DNA from: Pseudooceanicola nanhaiensis
GTDB taxonomy: Bacteria; Pseudomonadota; Alphaproteobacteria; Rhodobacterales; Rhodobacteraceae
DNA length: 64,000 nucleotides
NCBI RefSeq assembly: GCF_020171315.1
Contig: NZ_JAIUZP010000004.1
Location: 124,001-188,000, forward strand
Direction: 5' to 3'
Part shown: positions 29,721 through 39,930 of the stretch, piece by piece
Numbering within the stretch: the first letter of the stretch is position 1
How the letters are laid out: the number at the start of each line of letters is the position of its first letter
Notes under the pieces: generated by a model
What the model was told of the DNA's origin: nothing
What the model saw: the letters and a program-made list of their open reading frames with translations, nothing else
The model's database searches: none
Translations under genes and position numbers: made by a program

Positions 29721-30776
29721 ATGACACTTTCGAAAGTCCTGGCCTCGGCCAGCGCTCTGGCCATGCTTGCCACCGCGGCCCTTGCAGACGGGACCGTGGG
29801 CATTGCCATGCCGACCAAATCGTCGGCCCGCTGGATCTCGGACGGCAACTCGATGGTCGAGCAGTTCGAGGCCGCCGGCTACGAGACCGACCTGCAATAT
29901 GCAGAGGATGACATTCCCAACCAGCTGGCCCAGATCGAGAACATGATCACCAAGGGCGTGGACGTGCTGGTGATCGCGGCCATCGACGGCACCACGCTGT
30001 CGAACGCGCTGGAAAACGCCGCCGCCTCGGGCATCAAGGTCATCGCCTATGACCGCCTGATCCGCGACAGCGGCAACGTCGACTATTACGCCACCTTCGA
30101 CAACTTCAAGGTCGGCGTGCAGCAGGCCTCGACGCTGGTGGACGGGCTGAAGGAGCGTTTCCCGGACCAGAAGCCGTGGAACGTGGAGCTCTTCGGCGGC
30201 TCGCCGGACGACAACAACGCCTACTTCTTCTACGACGGCGCCATGTCCGTGCTGCAGCCGATGATCGACGCGGGCGACATTGCGGTGGTCTCCGGCCAGA
30301 TGGGCATGGACACCGTCGGCACCCTGCGGTGGGACGGCGCCGTGGCGCAGGCGCGGATGGATAACCTCCTCTCCGCGAACTACACCGACAAGGACGTGCA
30401 CGGGGTGCTGTCGCCCTACGACGGGCTTTCCATCGGCATCCTGTCCTCGCTCAAGGGCGTGGGCTACGGCTCCGGCGACATGAAGATGCCCATCGTCACC
30501 GGGCAGGACGCCGAGGTGCCCTCGGTCAAGTCGATCCTCGCGGACGAGCAGTATTCGACGATCTTCAAGGACACCCGCTCGCTGGCCGGCGTCACCGTCA
30601 AGATGGTGGATGCCCTGCTCGACGGCGGTGAGCCCGAGATCAACGACACCTCGACCTACGACAACGGCGTGAAGGTCGTGCCCTCCTACCTGCTGGAGCC
30701 GCTGCCGGTCACCAAGGCGAATTGGGAAGAGCGCCTGATCGCGACCGGCTACTACACGATGGACCAAATCAAGTAA
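29721..30776 (+). CDS. chvE: ChvE-type periplasmic sugar-binding protein
   Basis: 351 aa, with GAGGAGG ahead of ATG. Signal peptide [22 protein letters not shown], cleaved before [13 protein letters not shown]. The mature protein is a type I periplasmic binding protein: [63 protein letters not shown] and [10 protein letters not shown] match the ChvE family, which binds L-arabinose, D-galactose and related aldoses. It delivers sugar to the GguA/GguB transporter encoded next. A stable stem-loop follows the stop, which may raise the amount of binding protein relative to the transporter. Confidence 0.93.
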   Translation: MTLSKVLASASALAMLATAALADGTVGIAMPTKSSARWISDGNSMVEQFEAAGYETDLQYAEDDIPNQLAQIENMITKGVDVLVIAAIDGTTLSNALENAAASGIKVIAYDRLIRDSGNVDYYATFDNFKVGVQQASTLVDGLKERFPDQKPWNVELFGGSPDDNNAYFFYDGAMSVLQPMIDAGDIAVVSGQMGMDTVGTLRWDGAVAQARMDNLLSANYTDKDVHGVLSPYDGLSIGILSSLKGVGYGSGDMKMPIVTGQDAEVPSVKSILADEQYSTIFKDTRSLAGVTVKMVDALLDGGEPEINDTSTYDNGVKVVPSYLLEPLPVTKANWEERLIATGYYTMDQIK

Positions 30777-30796
30777 CCGGACGAGGTCCTCCCGGT

Positions 30797-30831
30797 CTGT
30801 CCGGGCAGCGGCTTCGGCCCTGCCCGGGCAG
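30797..30831 (+). other. intercistronic stem-loop between chvE and gguA
   Basis: 12-bp stem CTGTCCGGGCAG / CTGCCCGGGCAG (one G-U pair), 11-base loop containing TTCG, and no T-run. It is probably an mRNA-stabilising or attenuating hairpin rather than a terminator. Confidence 0.6.
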
Positions 30832-30898
30832 GTCAGGACAAGCAGGCCAGAACGGGCAGACCAGGCAGAACAGGCCCACCCAAGGCGGAGGCTGTGTC

Positions 30899-32419
30899 AT
30901 GACGGCACTTCTTGAGATGCGCGCGATCACCAAGACCTTTCCGGGGGTCAAGGCGCTGGACGGGGTCAACCTGACCGTCCGCAAGGGTGAAATCCACGCA
31001 TTGGTCGGCGAGAATGGCGCCGGCAAATCCACCCTGATGAAGGTGCTTTCCGGGGTCTACCCGGCTGGCAGCTACGACGGGGAAATCCATTACGACGGCG
31101 CGCTCGCCGAATTCCGCGACATCGCGGACAGCGAGAAGCGCGGCATCATCATCATTCACCAGGAACTGGCCCTCGTGCCGCTGCTCTCGATCGCGGAGAA
31201 CCTGTTTCTCGGCAACGAATGCGCGCAGAACGGCGTGATCCACTGGCCCGAGACCTTCCGCAAGACGGAAAGCCTGCTGCGCAAGGTCGGCCTGCGCGAG
31301 GCCCCCACCACGCTGGTGGACAAGCTGGGCGTGGGCAAGCAGCAGCTGGTCGAAATCGCCAAGGCGCTGTCCAAGGAGGTGCGGCTGCTGATCCTCGACG
31401 AGCCGACCGCCGCCCTGTCGGAAAGCGACAGCCAGGCCCTGCTGGACCTGCTGCTGGAGCTGAAGGACCAGGGCGTCACCAGCATCATCATCAGCCACAA
31501 GCTGAACGAGGTCCGCCGGGTCGCCGACACGGTCACCGTGATCCGCGATGGCGCGGCCGTGTCCACCATGGATGCCCGCAGCCAGCCGATCACCGAGGAC
31601 GCCATCGTGCGCGACATGGTGGGCCGGGACATGGCGCATCGCTACCCCGAGCGGACCCGCCGCGCGGGCGAGATGCTGCTGGAGGTCGAGGACTGGAGCG
31701 TCTGGCACCCCGAGCACGTGGACCGGCAGGTCATCCGCTCGGCACGGTTCAACGTGCGCGCGGGCGAGGTCGTCGGCATCGCGGGGCTCATGGGCTCAGG
31801 CCGGACGGAGCTGGCGATGAGCCTCTTCGGCCAGTCCTACGGCAAGAACATCTCGGGCCGGGTGCGGATCAACGGCAAGGAGGTCGACGTGAGCCGGGTG
31901 GACCGCGCCATCGACGCGGGCCTCGCCTATGTCACCGAGGACCGCAAGAGCCTCGGCCTGATCCTCGAGGAGCCGATCCGGCGCAACATCACGCTGGCCA
32001 ACCTCGAAGGCGTCTCCGCTGGCGGCGTGCTGAACGAGAACGAGGAGACCGAGGTCTCGGAACGCTACCGGCGCGCGATGAACATCCGCACCCCCAGCGT
32101 CTTCCAGAAGGTGATGAACCTCTCGGGCGGGAACCAGCAGAAGGTCGTCCTGTCCAAGTGGCTCTTTGCCGAGCCCGACATCCTGATCCTCGACGAGCCG
32201 ACCCGCGGGATCGACGTGGGCGCGAAATTCGAGATTTACGGGATCATCAACGACCTCTCCTCTCAGGGGAAAGGCGTGCTGATGATCTCCTCCGAGATGC
32301 CCGAACTCTTGGGCATGTGTGACCGCATCTACGTGATGAACGAAGGCGCCCTCGTCGGGGAACTGACGGCCGAGGACGCCAGCCAGGAGCGCATCATGTC
32401 GCTCATCGTGACGGAATAA
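30899..32419 (+). CDS. gguA: sugar ABC transporter ATPase (two nucleotide-binding domains)
   Basis: 506 aa, with GGAGG ahead of ATG. It has the double-domain layout of AraG/MglA-type ATPases. Domain 1 has Walker [10 protein letters not shown] and Walker [12 protein letters not shown]. Domain 2 has a degenerate P-loop region ([10 protein letters not shown]), signature [11 protein letters not shown] and Walker [17 protein letters not shown]. It energises import of the sugar bound by ChvE, at the inner face of the cytoplasmic membrane. It lies 122 bp after chvE and 12 bp before the permease gene. Confidence 0.95.
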   Translation: MTALLEMRAITKTFPGVKALDGVNLTVRKGEIHALVGENGAGKSTLMKVLSGVYPAGSYDGEIHYDGALAEFRDIADSEKRGIIIIHQELALVPLLSIAENLFLGNECAQNGVIHWPETFRKTESLLRKVGLREAPTTLVDKLGVGKQQLVEIAKALSKEVRLLILDEPTAALSESDSQALLDLLLELKDQGVTSIIISHKLNEVRRVADTVTVIRDGAAVSTMDARSQPITEDAIVRDMVGRDMAHRYPERTRRAGEMLLEVEDWSVWHPEHVDRQVIRSARFNVRAGEVVGIAGLMGSGRTELAMSLFGQSYGKNISGRVRINGKEVDVSRVDRAIDAGLAYVTEDRKSLGLILEEPIRRNITLANLEGVSAGGVLNENEETEVSERYRRAMNIRTPSVFQKVMNLSGGNQQKVVLSKWLFAEPDILILDEPTRGIDVGAKFEIYGIINDLSSQGKGVLMISSEMPELLGMCDRIYVMNEGALVGELTAEDASQERIMSLIVTE

Positions 32420-32431
32420 GGGGAAGAGGGC

Positions 32432-33661
32432 ATGGCAATCGCGGAACCCACAGCCACCGAGACCAAGGGCGTCGGGGAATACCTCCTCGCCCACATGCGC
32501 GAATACGGGCTGCTCTTCGCCCTGATCGCGATCATGGTATTCTTCCAGATCGTGACCGGCGGCACGCTGCTGCGTCCGGTGAACATCACCAACCTGCTGC
32601 TGCAGAACAGCTATATCATCATCATGGCGCTCGGGATGCTGATCGTCATCGTCTCGGGCAACATCGACCTGAGCGTCGGCTCCGTCATGGGGTTCATCGG
32701 GGCGCTTGCCGCCGTGATGATCGTCGAGATGGATGTGCCCTACCTTGCGGCCATCGCCATCTGCCTTGTGGTGGGCGGGGTGATCGGGGCCGCGCAGGGC
32801 TACTGGGTGGCCTACTGGAAGATCCCCTCCTTCATCGTGACGCTGGCGGGGATGCTGGTGTTCCGCGGGCTGTCGCTCTGGCTGCTCGAAGGGCAGTCGG
32901 TGGGCCCCTTCCCGCGCGAGTTCCAGACCATCGCCAACGGCTTCGTGCCCGATATCTTCCCGGCCTCCATCGGCCAGGCCCTCGCCCCGGTCTTCGACGC
33001 GCGGCAGGTGAACGTGCTGGCGCTCGGCACCGGGATCGTGGCCGCCGCGGCGGTGATCTGGTCCGGGATGCGCAAACGTGCCCGCAACCGCGCCTATGGC
33101 ATCGTGGACGAGCCCCGGGGCTTCTTCATCGCCCGCAACGCCATCATCGGCGCGGCGCTGATCTTCATCATGTTCAAGCTCTCCACCTTCCGGGGGATGC
33201 CGAACGTGCTGATCACCATGGGCGTGCTGACGATCATCTATGCCTTCCTCACCGAACGCACGGTGCTGGGGCGGCGGATCTACGCGCTCGGCGGGAACCA
33301 GAAGGCGGCCAAGCTCTCGGGCATCAAGACCGAGCGGCTGACCTTCCTCGCCTTCGTCAACATGGGCATCCTCGCCGCCGCCGCGGGCCTCGTCTTCGCC
33401 GCCCGCCTGAACACTGCCACCCCCAAGGCCGGCTTTGCGCTGGAACTGGACGTGATCGCCGCCGTCTTCATCGGCGGGGCCTCGATGTCGGGCGGCGTGG
33501 GCAAGATCGTGGGGGCCGTCGTGGGCGCCTTCCTGATGGGGCTGCTGAACAACGGCATGTCCATCATGGGGATCGGCATCGACTACCAGCAGATGATCAA
33601 GGGTCTCGTGCTGCTCGCTGCCGTGATCTTCGATGTCTACAACAAGAGCAAGCAGGGCTGA
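32432..33661 (+). CDS. gguB: sugar ABC transporter permease
   Basis: 409 aa, longer than AraH/RbsC-type permeases (about 330 aa), as is usual for the GguB/XylH type. Many membrane helices are visible (LLFALIAIMVFFQIVTGG, YIIIMALGMLIVIVSGNIDLSVGS, and others). The conserved loop FIGGASMSGGVGKIVGAVVGAF is the ATPase-contact region of this family. A soluble insert around residues 205-225 (WSGMRKRARNRAYGIVDEP) accounts for much of the extra length. It lies 12 bp after gguA and three bases before the dehydratase gene. Confidence 0.94.
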   Translation: MAIAEPTATETKGVGEYLLAHMREYGLLFALIAIMVFFQIVTGGTLLRPVNITNLLLQNSYIIIMALGMLIVIVSGNIDLSVGSVMGFIGALAAVMIVEMDVPYLAAIAICLVVGGVIGAAQGYWVAYWKIPSFIVTLAGMLVFRGLSLWLLEGQSVGPFPREFQTIANGFVPDIFPASIGQALAPVFDARQVNVLALGTGIVAAAAVIWSGMRKRARNRAYGIVDEPRGFFIARNAIIGAALIFIMFKLSTFRGMPNVLITMGVLTIIYAFLTERTVLGRRIYALGGNQKAAKLSGIKTERLTFLAFVNMGILAAAAGLVFAARLNTATPKAGFALELDVIAAVFIGGASMSGGVGKIVGAVVGAFLMGLLNNGMSIMGIGIDYQQMIKGLVLLAAVIFDVYNKSKQG

Positions 33662-33664
33662 GCC

Positions 33665-35407
33665 ATGACCTTCACTCCCGCCCCCTGGCCGCGCCGCCTG
33701 CGGTCGCAGGAATGGTACGCCGGAACCGGCCGCGACACGATCTATCACCGCGGCTGGATGAAGAACCAGGGCTACCCGCATGACCTGTTCGACGGGCGCC
33801 CGATCATCGGCATCCTGAACACCTGGTCCGACCTGACGCCCTGCAACGGGCACCTGCGCGAGCTGGCCGAGAAGGTGAAGGCCGGCATCTGGGAGGCCGG
33901 CGGCTTCCCGGTCGAGGTGCCGGTCTTCTCCGCCTCCGAGAACACCTTCCGCCCCACGGCGATGATGTTCCGCAACCTCGCGGCCCTCTCGATCGAGGAA
34001 CAGATGCGCGGCCAGCCGATCGACGGCGCCGTGCTGCTGGTGGGCTGCGACAAGACCACGCCCTCGCTGCTGATGGCGGCGGCCTCGACCGACCTGCCCT
34101 CGATCGTCGTCACCGGCGGGCCGATGCTGAACGGCTACTTCCGCGGCGAGCGTGTCGGCTCCGGCACCCACCTGTGGAAGTTCTCGGAGGCCGTGAAGGC
34201 GGGCGAGATGACGCAGGAGGAATTCCTCGAGGCCGAGGAAAGCATGAGCCGCTCGTCGGGCACCTGCAACACGATGGGCACCGCCAGCACCATGGCCTCC
34301 ATGGCCGAGGCGCTCGGCATGGCGCTGTCGGGCAATGCCGCGATCCCGGCGGTGGACAGCCGCCGCCGCGTGATGGCGCAGCTTTCCGGACGGCGCATCG
34401 TGCAGATGGTCAAGGACGACCTGAAGCCCTCGGACATCCTGACCAAGCAGGCCTTCGAGAACGCGATCCGCTGCAACGGGGCCATCGGCGGCTCCACCAA
34501 CGCGGTGATCCACATGCTGGCCATCGCGGGGCGCGTCGGCGTCGACCTGACGCTGGATGACTGGGACCGCTGCGGCCGCGACGTGGCCACGATCGTGAAC
34601 CTGATGCCCTCGGGCAAGTACCTGATGGAGGAGTTCTTCTATGCCGGGGGCCTGCCGGTCGTGCTGCAACGCCTTGGCGAAGGCGGACAGCTGCACCGCG
34701 ACGCGCTGACCGTCTCGGGGGCGACGATCTGGGACGAGGTCAAGGACGTCCGCAACTGGAACGAGGATGTCATCCTGCCGCTGGAGAAGGCGCTGACCCG
34801 ACAGGGCGGCATTGCCGTGCTGCGCGGCAACCTCGCGCCCGACGGGGCGGTGCTGAAACCCTCCGCCGCCTCCCCCCACCTGCTGCAGCACCGGGGCCGC
34901 GCCGTCGTCTTCGAGGACATCGACGACTACAAGGCGCAGATCAACGACGAGGCGCTGGAGATCGACGAGACCTGCATCATGGTGCTCAAGAACTGCGGGC
35001 CCAAGGGCTATCCCGGCATGGCCGAGGTGGGCAACATGGGGCTGCCGCCCAAGGTGCTGCGCAAGGGGATCACCGACATGGTGCGGATCTCGGACGCGCG
35101 GATGTCCGGCACCGCCTATGGCACCGTCGTGCTGCACACCGCCCCCGAGGCGGCCGCCGGCGGCCCGCTGGCCGTGGTGCGCACCGGTGACATGATCGAG
35201 ATCGACGTGTCTGCCCGGCGGCTGCACCTCGACATTCCCGATGCGGAACTGGCCGCGCGGCTGGCCGCATGGCGGCCCTCCCACGAGCAGCCCGAAAGTG
35301 GCTACGCCTGGCTGCACCAGGCCCATGTGCAGGGCGCGGACACCGGCGCGGATCTGGACTTCCTCAAGGGCTGCCGCGGGGCGCCCGTCGGAAAGGACAG
35401 CCATTGA
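33665..35407 (+). CDS. araC: IlvD/EDD-family sugar-acid dehydratase, probable L-arabinonate dehydratase
   Basis: 580 aa, near the 583 aa of the Azospirillum brasilense L-arabinonate dehydratase (called AraC there, unrelated to the E. coli regulator). The Fe-S cluster cysteines are in TPCNGH, VGCDKTT and SSGTCNTMG, and the family motif GNAAIPAVDSRRRVMAQ is present. It removes water from L-arabinonate to give L-2-keto-3-deoxyarabonate. Enzymes of this clade often also act on D-galactonate and D-fuconate, which would fit the galactose genes downstream. It overlaps the next gene by one base (TGATG). Confidence 0.9.
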   Translation: MTFTPAPWPRRLRSQEWYAGTGRDTIYHRGWMKNQGYPHDLFDGRPIIGILNTWSDLTPCNGHLRELAEKVKAGIWEAGGFPVEVPVFSASENTFRPTAMMFRNLAALSIEEQMRGQPIDGAVLLVGCDKTTPSLLMAAASTDLPSIVVTGGPMLNGYFRGERVGSGTHLWKFSEAVKAGEMTQEEFLEAEESMSRSSGTCNTMGTASTMASMAEALGMALSGNAAIPAVDSRRRVMAQLSGRRIVQMVKDDLKPSDILTKQAFENAIRCNGAIGGSTNAVIHMLAIAGRVGVDLTLDDWDRCGRDVATIVNLMPSGKYLMEEFFYAGGLPVVLQRLGEGGQLHRDALTVSGATIWDEVKDVRNWNEDVILPLEKALTRQGGIAVLRGNLAPDGAVLKPSAASPHLLQHRGRAVVFEDIDDYKAQINDEALEIDETCIMVLKNCGPKGYPGMAEVGNMGLPPKVLRKGITDMVRISDARMSGTAYGTVVLHTAPEAAAGGPLAVVRTGDMIEIDVSARRLHLDIPDAELAARLAAWRPSHEQPESGYAWLHQAHVQGADTGADLDFLKGCRGAPVGKDSH

Positions 35408-36330
35408 TGGAGATCGCACTCGTCGGCATCGGAAAGATCGCGGTGGACCAGCACGTCCCCGCCATCGCCGCCAGCCCCGACTGGGAGCTGACCGCCACCG
35501 TCTCGCGCCACGGCACCGTGCCCGGCGTCACCGCCTACGACGATTTCGACCAGATGCTGGCGGAGCGTTCGGAGGTGCGCGTCGTTTCGCTCTGCCTGCC
35601 GCCGGTGCCGCGCTTCGACTATGCCCGCCGGGCCATCGCCGCGGGCCGCCACGTGATGCTGGAGAAACCGCCCGGCGCCACGCTCTCGGAATGTCATGCG
35701 CTGGAGGCGCTTGCCCGCAGGCACCGGGTCTCGATCTATGCCACATGGCACTCGCGGCAGGCCGACAAGGTGCCCGCCGCCAAGGCCTGGCTACAGGACA
35801 AGCGGCTGGAGCGGCTGACGATCACTTGGCGCGAGGACGTGCGCCAGTGGCACCCCGGGCAGGACTGGGTCTTCGAGGCCGGGGGCCTCGGCGTCTTCGA
35901 TCCGGGGATCAACGCGCTTTCCATCCTGACCGAGATCCTGCCCGATCCCGTCCATCTGACCGGGGCCGAGCTGCACTTCCCCGAGAACCGCGAGACGCCC
36001 ATTGCCGCCACCTGCCGCTTCCACCACCCGCAGGGGGCGGAGGTGACGATGGACCTCGACTGGCTGGAACCCGGCGCGCCGACATGGAGCATCGAGGCGG
36101 TGACCGACGCGGGCGTCCTGCTGCTGGAACAGGGCGGCGGCGCGCTCTCCATCGACGGGGTTGCGCAGGAAGCCCTGCCCGGGCTCAGCGGCGAATACCC
36201 CCGCCTCTACGACCAGATGGCCCGGCTGGTGAAGACCGGCGGCAGCGAGATGGATCTCTCCCCCCTGCGCCACGTGGCCGATGCCTTCCTGCTGGGCCGC
36301 CGTGTGACGGCCCCCGCCTTCGCATGGTGA
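35407..36330 (+). CDS. araA: L-arabinose/D-galactose 1-dehydrogenase (Gfo/Idh/MocA family)
   Basis: 307 aa, overlapping the dehydratase stop by one base. The Rossmann fold opens with ALVGIGKIAVDQHVPAI, and VMLEKPPGATLSE gives the conserved EKP catalytic lysine of the family. HPGQDWVFEAGGLGVFDPGINALSI closely matches the A. brasilense L-arabinose 1-dehydrogenase, which also oxidises D-galactose. It makes the sugar lactone with NAD(P)+ in the cytoplasm. It overlaps the mutarotase start by seven bases. Confidence 0.92.
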   Translation: MEIALVGIGKIAVDQHVPAIAASPDWELTATVSRHGTVPGVTAYDDFDQMLAERSEVRVVSLCLPPVPRFDYARRAIAAGRHVMLEKPPGATLSECHALEALARRHRVSIYATWHSRQADKVPAAKAWLQDKRLERLTITWREDVRQWHPGQDWVFEAGGLGVFDPGINALSILTEILPDPVHLTGAELHFPENRETPIAATCRFHHPQGAEVTMDLDWLEPGAPTWSIEAVTDAGVLLLEQGGGALSIDGVAQEALPGLSGEYPRLYDQMARLVKTGGSEMDLSPLRHVADAFLLGRRVTAPAFAW

Positions 36331-37277
36331 TCCCCCGGCCCCATATCGCGCCCTTCGGCATGGCCCCAGACGGCACGGCGGTGGAGGCGATCACCCTCGC
36401 CCGCGCGGGGACCACCGTTCAGGTGATGACATGGGGTGCCAGCCTGCTCGACTACCGGATCGAGGGCGTGGACGTCTCGCTGATCCTCGGCACCGCGCGG
36501 TTCGAGGATTACCTTGGCCCGCTGAACCACTACGGCGCCATCGTCGGGCCGGTGGCGAACCGCATTGCCGGCGGGCAGATGCCCGTCGCGGGCCGCCTGC
36601 TTTCGCTGGACCGCAACGAGGCCGGGCGCACCACGCTGCACGGCGGGTCTGCCGCCCTCGACGCCCGCAACTGGCGGATCAGCGCGGCGGAAGAGGACAG
36701 CGTCACCCTCGCCCTCACCCATCCCGACGGATGCGGCGGCTTCCCCGGTCCGGTGGAGATCACCGCGCGCTATAGCCTCGACGCCAGCGGTGCCCTGATC
36801 CTCGACATCACCGCCGAGACCGCGCGGGAGACCTGCTTTGCCCCCGCCTTCCACGGCTACTGGACGCTTGACGGCCGCGCCGACCTCTCGGGGCACCGGC
36901 TGACCGTCGCGGCAGAGAGCTACCTGCCGGTGGATGCAGACAAGATCCCGACGGGCGGCCCTGCCCCCGTCGCAGGCACCGTCTTCGATCACCGGCAGCC
37001 GCGCCCGCCCGCCGCCACGCTCGATCACAATTTCTGCCTGCGTCCCGCGCGTGGCCCCCTCGCACCGGCCTGCCTGCTCGAAACCGAGCGGCTGCGCCTC
37101 GCGGTCGAGACCACCGAACCGGGGCTTCAGGTCTACACCGGCCAGCAGCGCGGCATCGCGCTGGAGCCGCAGGTCTGGCCCGACAGCCCGAACCGCCCCG
37201 ATTTCCCCTCTGCCGGGCTGCGCCCCGGCGAGACCTATCGCCAGACGTCGCGCTTTGCCGTGACGCACAAGACCTGA
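36324..37277 (+). CDS. aldose 1-epimerase (mutarotase)
   Basis: 317 aa from the ATG at 36324 (MVIPRPHIAPFG); a GTG one codon later, giving a GTGA overlap, is equally possible. The galactose-mutarotase fold motifs are TWGASLLDYRI, GPVANRIAGGQM, TLHGG (catalytic histidine region), FHGYWTLDG and GIALEPQVWPDSPN, with the catalytic glutamate. It interconverts the sugar anomers so that the dehydrogenase gets its preferred form. The cytoplasmic location follows from the lack of a signal peptide. Confidence 0.9.
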   Translation: MVIPRPHIAPFGMAPDGTAVEAITLARAGTTVQVMTWGASLLDYRIEGVDVSLILGTARFEDYLGPLNHYGAIVGPVANRIAGGQMPVAGRLLSLDRNEAGRTTLHGGSAALDARNWRISAAEEDSVTLALTHPDGCGGFPGPVEITARYSLDASGALILDITAETARETCFAPAFHGYWTLDGRADLSGHRLTVAAESYLPVDADKIPTGGPAPVAGTVFDHRQPRPPAATLDHNFCLRPARGPLAPACLLETERLRLAVETTEPGLQVYTGQQRGIALEPQVWPDSPNRPDFPSAGLRPGETYRQTSRFAVTHKT

Positions 37278-37287
37278 AGAGGCCCAG

Positions 37288-38205
37288 ATGACCCAACCGC
37301 TCACCGGAATCCTGCCCGTCGCCCCCACGCCGTTCCACGCCGATGGCGGCCTCGACCCCGAGGGGATGCGCCGCGTCCTCGACTGCATGATCGACCAGGG
37401 CGTCGACGCGATCTGCATCCTTGCCAATTATTCCGAACAGTTCCTGCTCTCGGACGAGGAGCGCGCCCTGCTGACCCGGGTCTGCCTTGAGCATGTCGCG
37501 GGCCGGGTGCCGGTGATCGTCACGATCAGCCATTTCTCGACCCGGATCGTCGTGGCCCGCGCCAAGGAGGCACAGGCGCTCGGCGCGTCGATGCTGATGA
37601 TGATGCCACCCTATCACGGCGTCGGCCTCGTCCCCGCCGAGGCAGGCATCTTCGAGCATTTCGCCGCCGTCTCCGAGGCGATCGACATCCCGATCATGGT
37701 GCAGGACGCGCCGCTCTCCGGGGTGTCCCTTCCCGTGCCGCTTCTGGTGCGCATGGCGCGCGAGATCGAACATGTCTCCTACTTCAAGATAGAAACCCCC
37801 TTCGCCGCCGACAAGCTGGCCGCGCTGATCGAGGCGGGCGGCCCCGACATCGTCGGCCCCTTCGACGGCGAGGAGGCGGTGACCCTGCTGGCGGATCTCG
37901 ACGCGGGCTGTACGGGCACGATGACCTCGGCGCTGCAGCCCGAGAAGATCCGCCCCATCGTGACCGAATACCGCGCGGGCAACACCGCCGCCGCGCTGGA
38001 GCAGTGGAAGCTCTGCCTGCCGCTGATCAACCACGAGAACCGCCAATGCGGCCTGCGCGCCGCCAAGACGGTGATGATGGCGGGCGGCGTGATCGGCTCG
38101 GACCATGTGCGCCACCCGCTCAAGCCGATGTCGGAGCGGACCAAGGCCCGCCTGCTTTCGCTGAGCGAAGAGTTGGACCTGATCGCGCTCCGCTGGGGCA
38201 AGTGA
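37288..38205 (+). CDS. araD: L-2-keto-3-deoxyarabonate dehydratase (DapA/DHDPS family)
   Basis: 305 aa. A TIM barrel of the DHDPS/NAL superfamily: TGILPVAPTPFHADGGLD, AICILANYSEQFLLSDEER, EHVAGRVPVIVTISH, MMPPYHG and the Schiff-base lysine in YFKIETPFA. The late segment LPLINHENRQCG is also characteristic. This pattern matches the A. brasilense AraD (about 309 aa), which converts L-2-keto-3-deoxyarabonate to alpha-ketoglutarate semialdehyde. The dehydrogenase that would finish the route to 2-oxoglutarate is not in this window. Confidence 0.9.
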   Translation: MTQPLTGILPVAPTPFHADGGLDPEGMRRVLDCMIDQGVDAICILANYSEQFLLSDEERALLTRVCLEHVAGRVPVIVTISHFSTRIVVARAKEAQALGASMLMMMPPYHGVGLVPAEAGIFEHFAAVSEAIDIPIMVQDAPLSGVSLPVPLLVRMAREIEHVSYFKIETPFAADKLAALIEAGGPDIVGPFDGEEAVTLLADLDAGCTGTMTSALQPEKIRPIVTEYRAGNTAAALEQWKLCLPLINHENRQCGLRAAKTVMMAGGVIGSDHVRHPLKPMSERTKARLLSLSEELDLIALRWGK

Positions 38206-38212
38206 GGGGCGC

Positions 38213-39151
38213 ATGACCGTCTCGGAGAGGCAGGGTTTGGAAAAACAGGCCATCGACTGGATCGCCGCCGACTGGGGCACCACCAACCTGCGGGTCTGGG
38301 CCATGGGGCCCGACGGCGCGGTGCTGGAGTCGCGCCGCTCCGACCGGGGGATGGGCGGGCTTGCGCCGGAGGCATTCGAGGGCGCCCTGCTGGCGCTTGC
38401 GGGCGACTGGATCGGCCCCGAGGGCGCCGAGGTGCTGATCTGCGGCATGGCCGGTGCGCGCGGGGGCTGGGCCGAGGCAGGCTATGCCGCCGTGCCCTGC
38501 GCACCCGCCCCGGCCGAGGCGACGCCCGCCCCCACCCACGACGCAAGGCTGCGGGTGCGCATCCTGCCCGGCCTCTCGCAATCCTCACCCCCCGACGTGA
38601 TGCGCGGCGAGGAGACGCAGATCGCGGGCCTTCTGGCCGCAGAGCCCGATTTCGACGGCGCGCTCTGCCTGCCCGGCACCCATACCAAGTGGGTCCGCCT
38701 CTCGCGCGGACAGGTCACCGGCTTTCGCACCTTCCTGACCGGCGAGCTTTTCGCCCTGCTGTCCACACAGTCGATCCTGCGCCTCAGCCTCGATGACCAG
38801 TGGGACGCCCCCGCCTTCAACGCCGCCGTGGCCGAGGCGCTTGCCACCCCCGAAAGCGTCAGCGCCGCCCTCTTCGCGATCCGGGCCGAAGCGCTGCTGG
38901 CCACGCCCGCCCCGGGTGCGGCCCGCGCCCGGCTCTCCGGCCTGCTCACCGGCCTCGAACTGGCGGGCGCGCGTCCCTTCTGGGAGGCGGGCCGCGTCGC
39001 CCTCGTCGGCAGTGGCGCGCAGCAGGCGCAATATGCGCCGCTCACCGCTCAGGGCGTCACCCTCACCCGGCACGATGCCGAGACCGTCACACTGGCCGGG
39101 CTGCGCCTTGCGCGCGCGGGCCTGCCCCCGATCGGCGGAGAGACCCCATGA
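38213..39151 (+). CDS. dgoK: 2-dehydro-3-deoxygalactonokinase
   Basis: 312 aa. The kinase signature [16 protein letters not shown] at the N-terminus and later [20 protein letters not shown] and [14 protein letters not shown] define the DgoK family. It phosphorylates 2-keto-3-deoxygalactonate with ATP. The ATG eight bases after the araD stop is used. Its end overlaps dgoA by four bases (ATGA), so kinase and aldolase are translated as a pair. Confidence 0.93.
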   Translation: MTVSERQGLEKQAIDWIAADWGTTNLRVWAMGPDGAVLESRRSDRGMGGLAPEAFEGALLALAGDWIGPEGAEVLICGMAGARGGWAEAGYAAVPCAPAPAEATPAPTHDARLRVRILPGLSQSSPPDVMRGEETQIAGLLAAEPDFDGALCLPGTHTKWVRLSRGQVTGFRTFLTGELFALLSTQSILRLSLDDQWDAPAFNAAVAEALATPESVSAALFAIRAEALLATPAPGAARARLSGLLTGLELAGARPFWEAGRVALVGSGAQQAQYAPLTAQGVTLTRHDAETVTLAGLRLARAGLPPIGGETP

Positions 39152-39753
39152 CCCGACCCATCATCGCCATCCTGCGCGGCCTCACGCCCGAGGCCGCCGT
39201 CCCCGTGGCCGAGGCGCTGATCGAGGCGGGCGTGACCCTGATCGAGGTGCCGCTGAATTCGCCCGATCCGCTGACCTCAATCGCCCGCATGGCCGGGGCA
39301 TGTGGTGACCGCGCGCAGATCGGTGCGGGCACCGTGCTGACGCCCGCGCAGGTGGCGCAGGTGGCGCAGGCCGGCGGGCGGCTCATCGTCTCGCCCAACA
39401 TGAACCCGGCGGTGATCGGCGAGACGAAGCGCCTTGGCCTCGCCTCATACCCCGGTGTGCTGACCCCGACGGAAGCCTTCGCGGCCCTCGCCGCCGGGGC
39501 CGATGCGCTGAAGCTCTTCCCCGGAGAGATCGCGGGCCCCTCGGGGCTGAAGGCCCTGCGTGCCGTGCTCCCGCGCGAGGCCGGGGTCTGGGCCGTGGGC
39601 GGCGTGTCCGAGGCCAATTTGCCCGAATGGTTCGCCGCGGGCGCCGCGGGGGTCGGCATCGGCTCCGCGCTCTTCGCGCCGGGCGACAGCGCCGCGACCG
39701 TCGCCGCCAAGGCCGCCCGCCTCGTGGCGCGCTACGACGGGATGGCGGGATGA
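39148..39753 (+). CDS. dgoA: 2-dehydro-3-deoxy-6-phosphogalactonate aldolase
   Basis: 201 aa, a class I KDPG/KDPGal aldolase. [24 protein letters not shown] and [11 protein letters not shown] carry the catalytic glutamate, and DALKLFPGE carries the Schiff-base lysine. GAGTVLT and SPNMNP are conserved phosphate- and substrate-site loops. It splits 2-keto-3-deoxy-6-phosphogalactonate into pyruvate and glyceraldehyde 3-phosphate, ending the De Ley-Doudoroff galactose route. Confidence 0.93.
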   Translation: MTRPIIAILRGLTPEAAVPVAEALIEAGVTLIEVPLNSPDPLTSIARMAGACGDRAQIGAGTVLTPAQVAQVAQAGGRLIVSPNMNPAVIGETKRLGLASYPGVLTPTEAFAALAAGADALKLFPGEIAGPSGLKALRAVLPREAGVWAVGGVSEANLPEWFAAGAAGVGIGSALFAPGDSAATVAAKAARLVARYDGMAG

Positions 39754-39930
39754 GACGGCACCACGGCAAAGGCGCCACGATACTGCCTTGCGCCGCTCCC
39801 ATCCCCCGCCCGGCCCCGACCCAGGGTTTTCCCTTGCCGTGCCGCGCCACCAGCCCATGATCCCACCCATGATCCCAACGGCCGACCCAGCCGACAGCGG
39901 GTCACCCCGTTGCCCCGGAGACCGCCCAGA

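Noticed and set aside
30797-30831. Terminator between chvE and gguA
   Set aside because: The hairpin is strong but lacks a T-run and the genes belong to one transporter, so it is listed as an intercistronic stem-loop.
31796-35419. 1207-aa minus-strand open frame across the sugar operon
   Set aside because: Spans several confidently identified plus-strand genes; His/Gly/Asp-rich composition is typical of the antisense frame in high-GC DNA.
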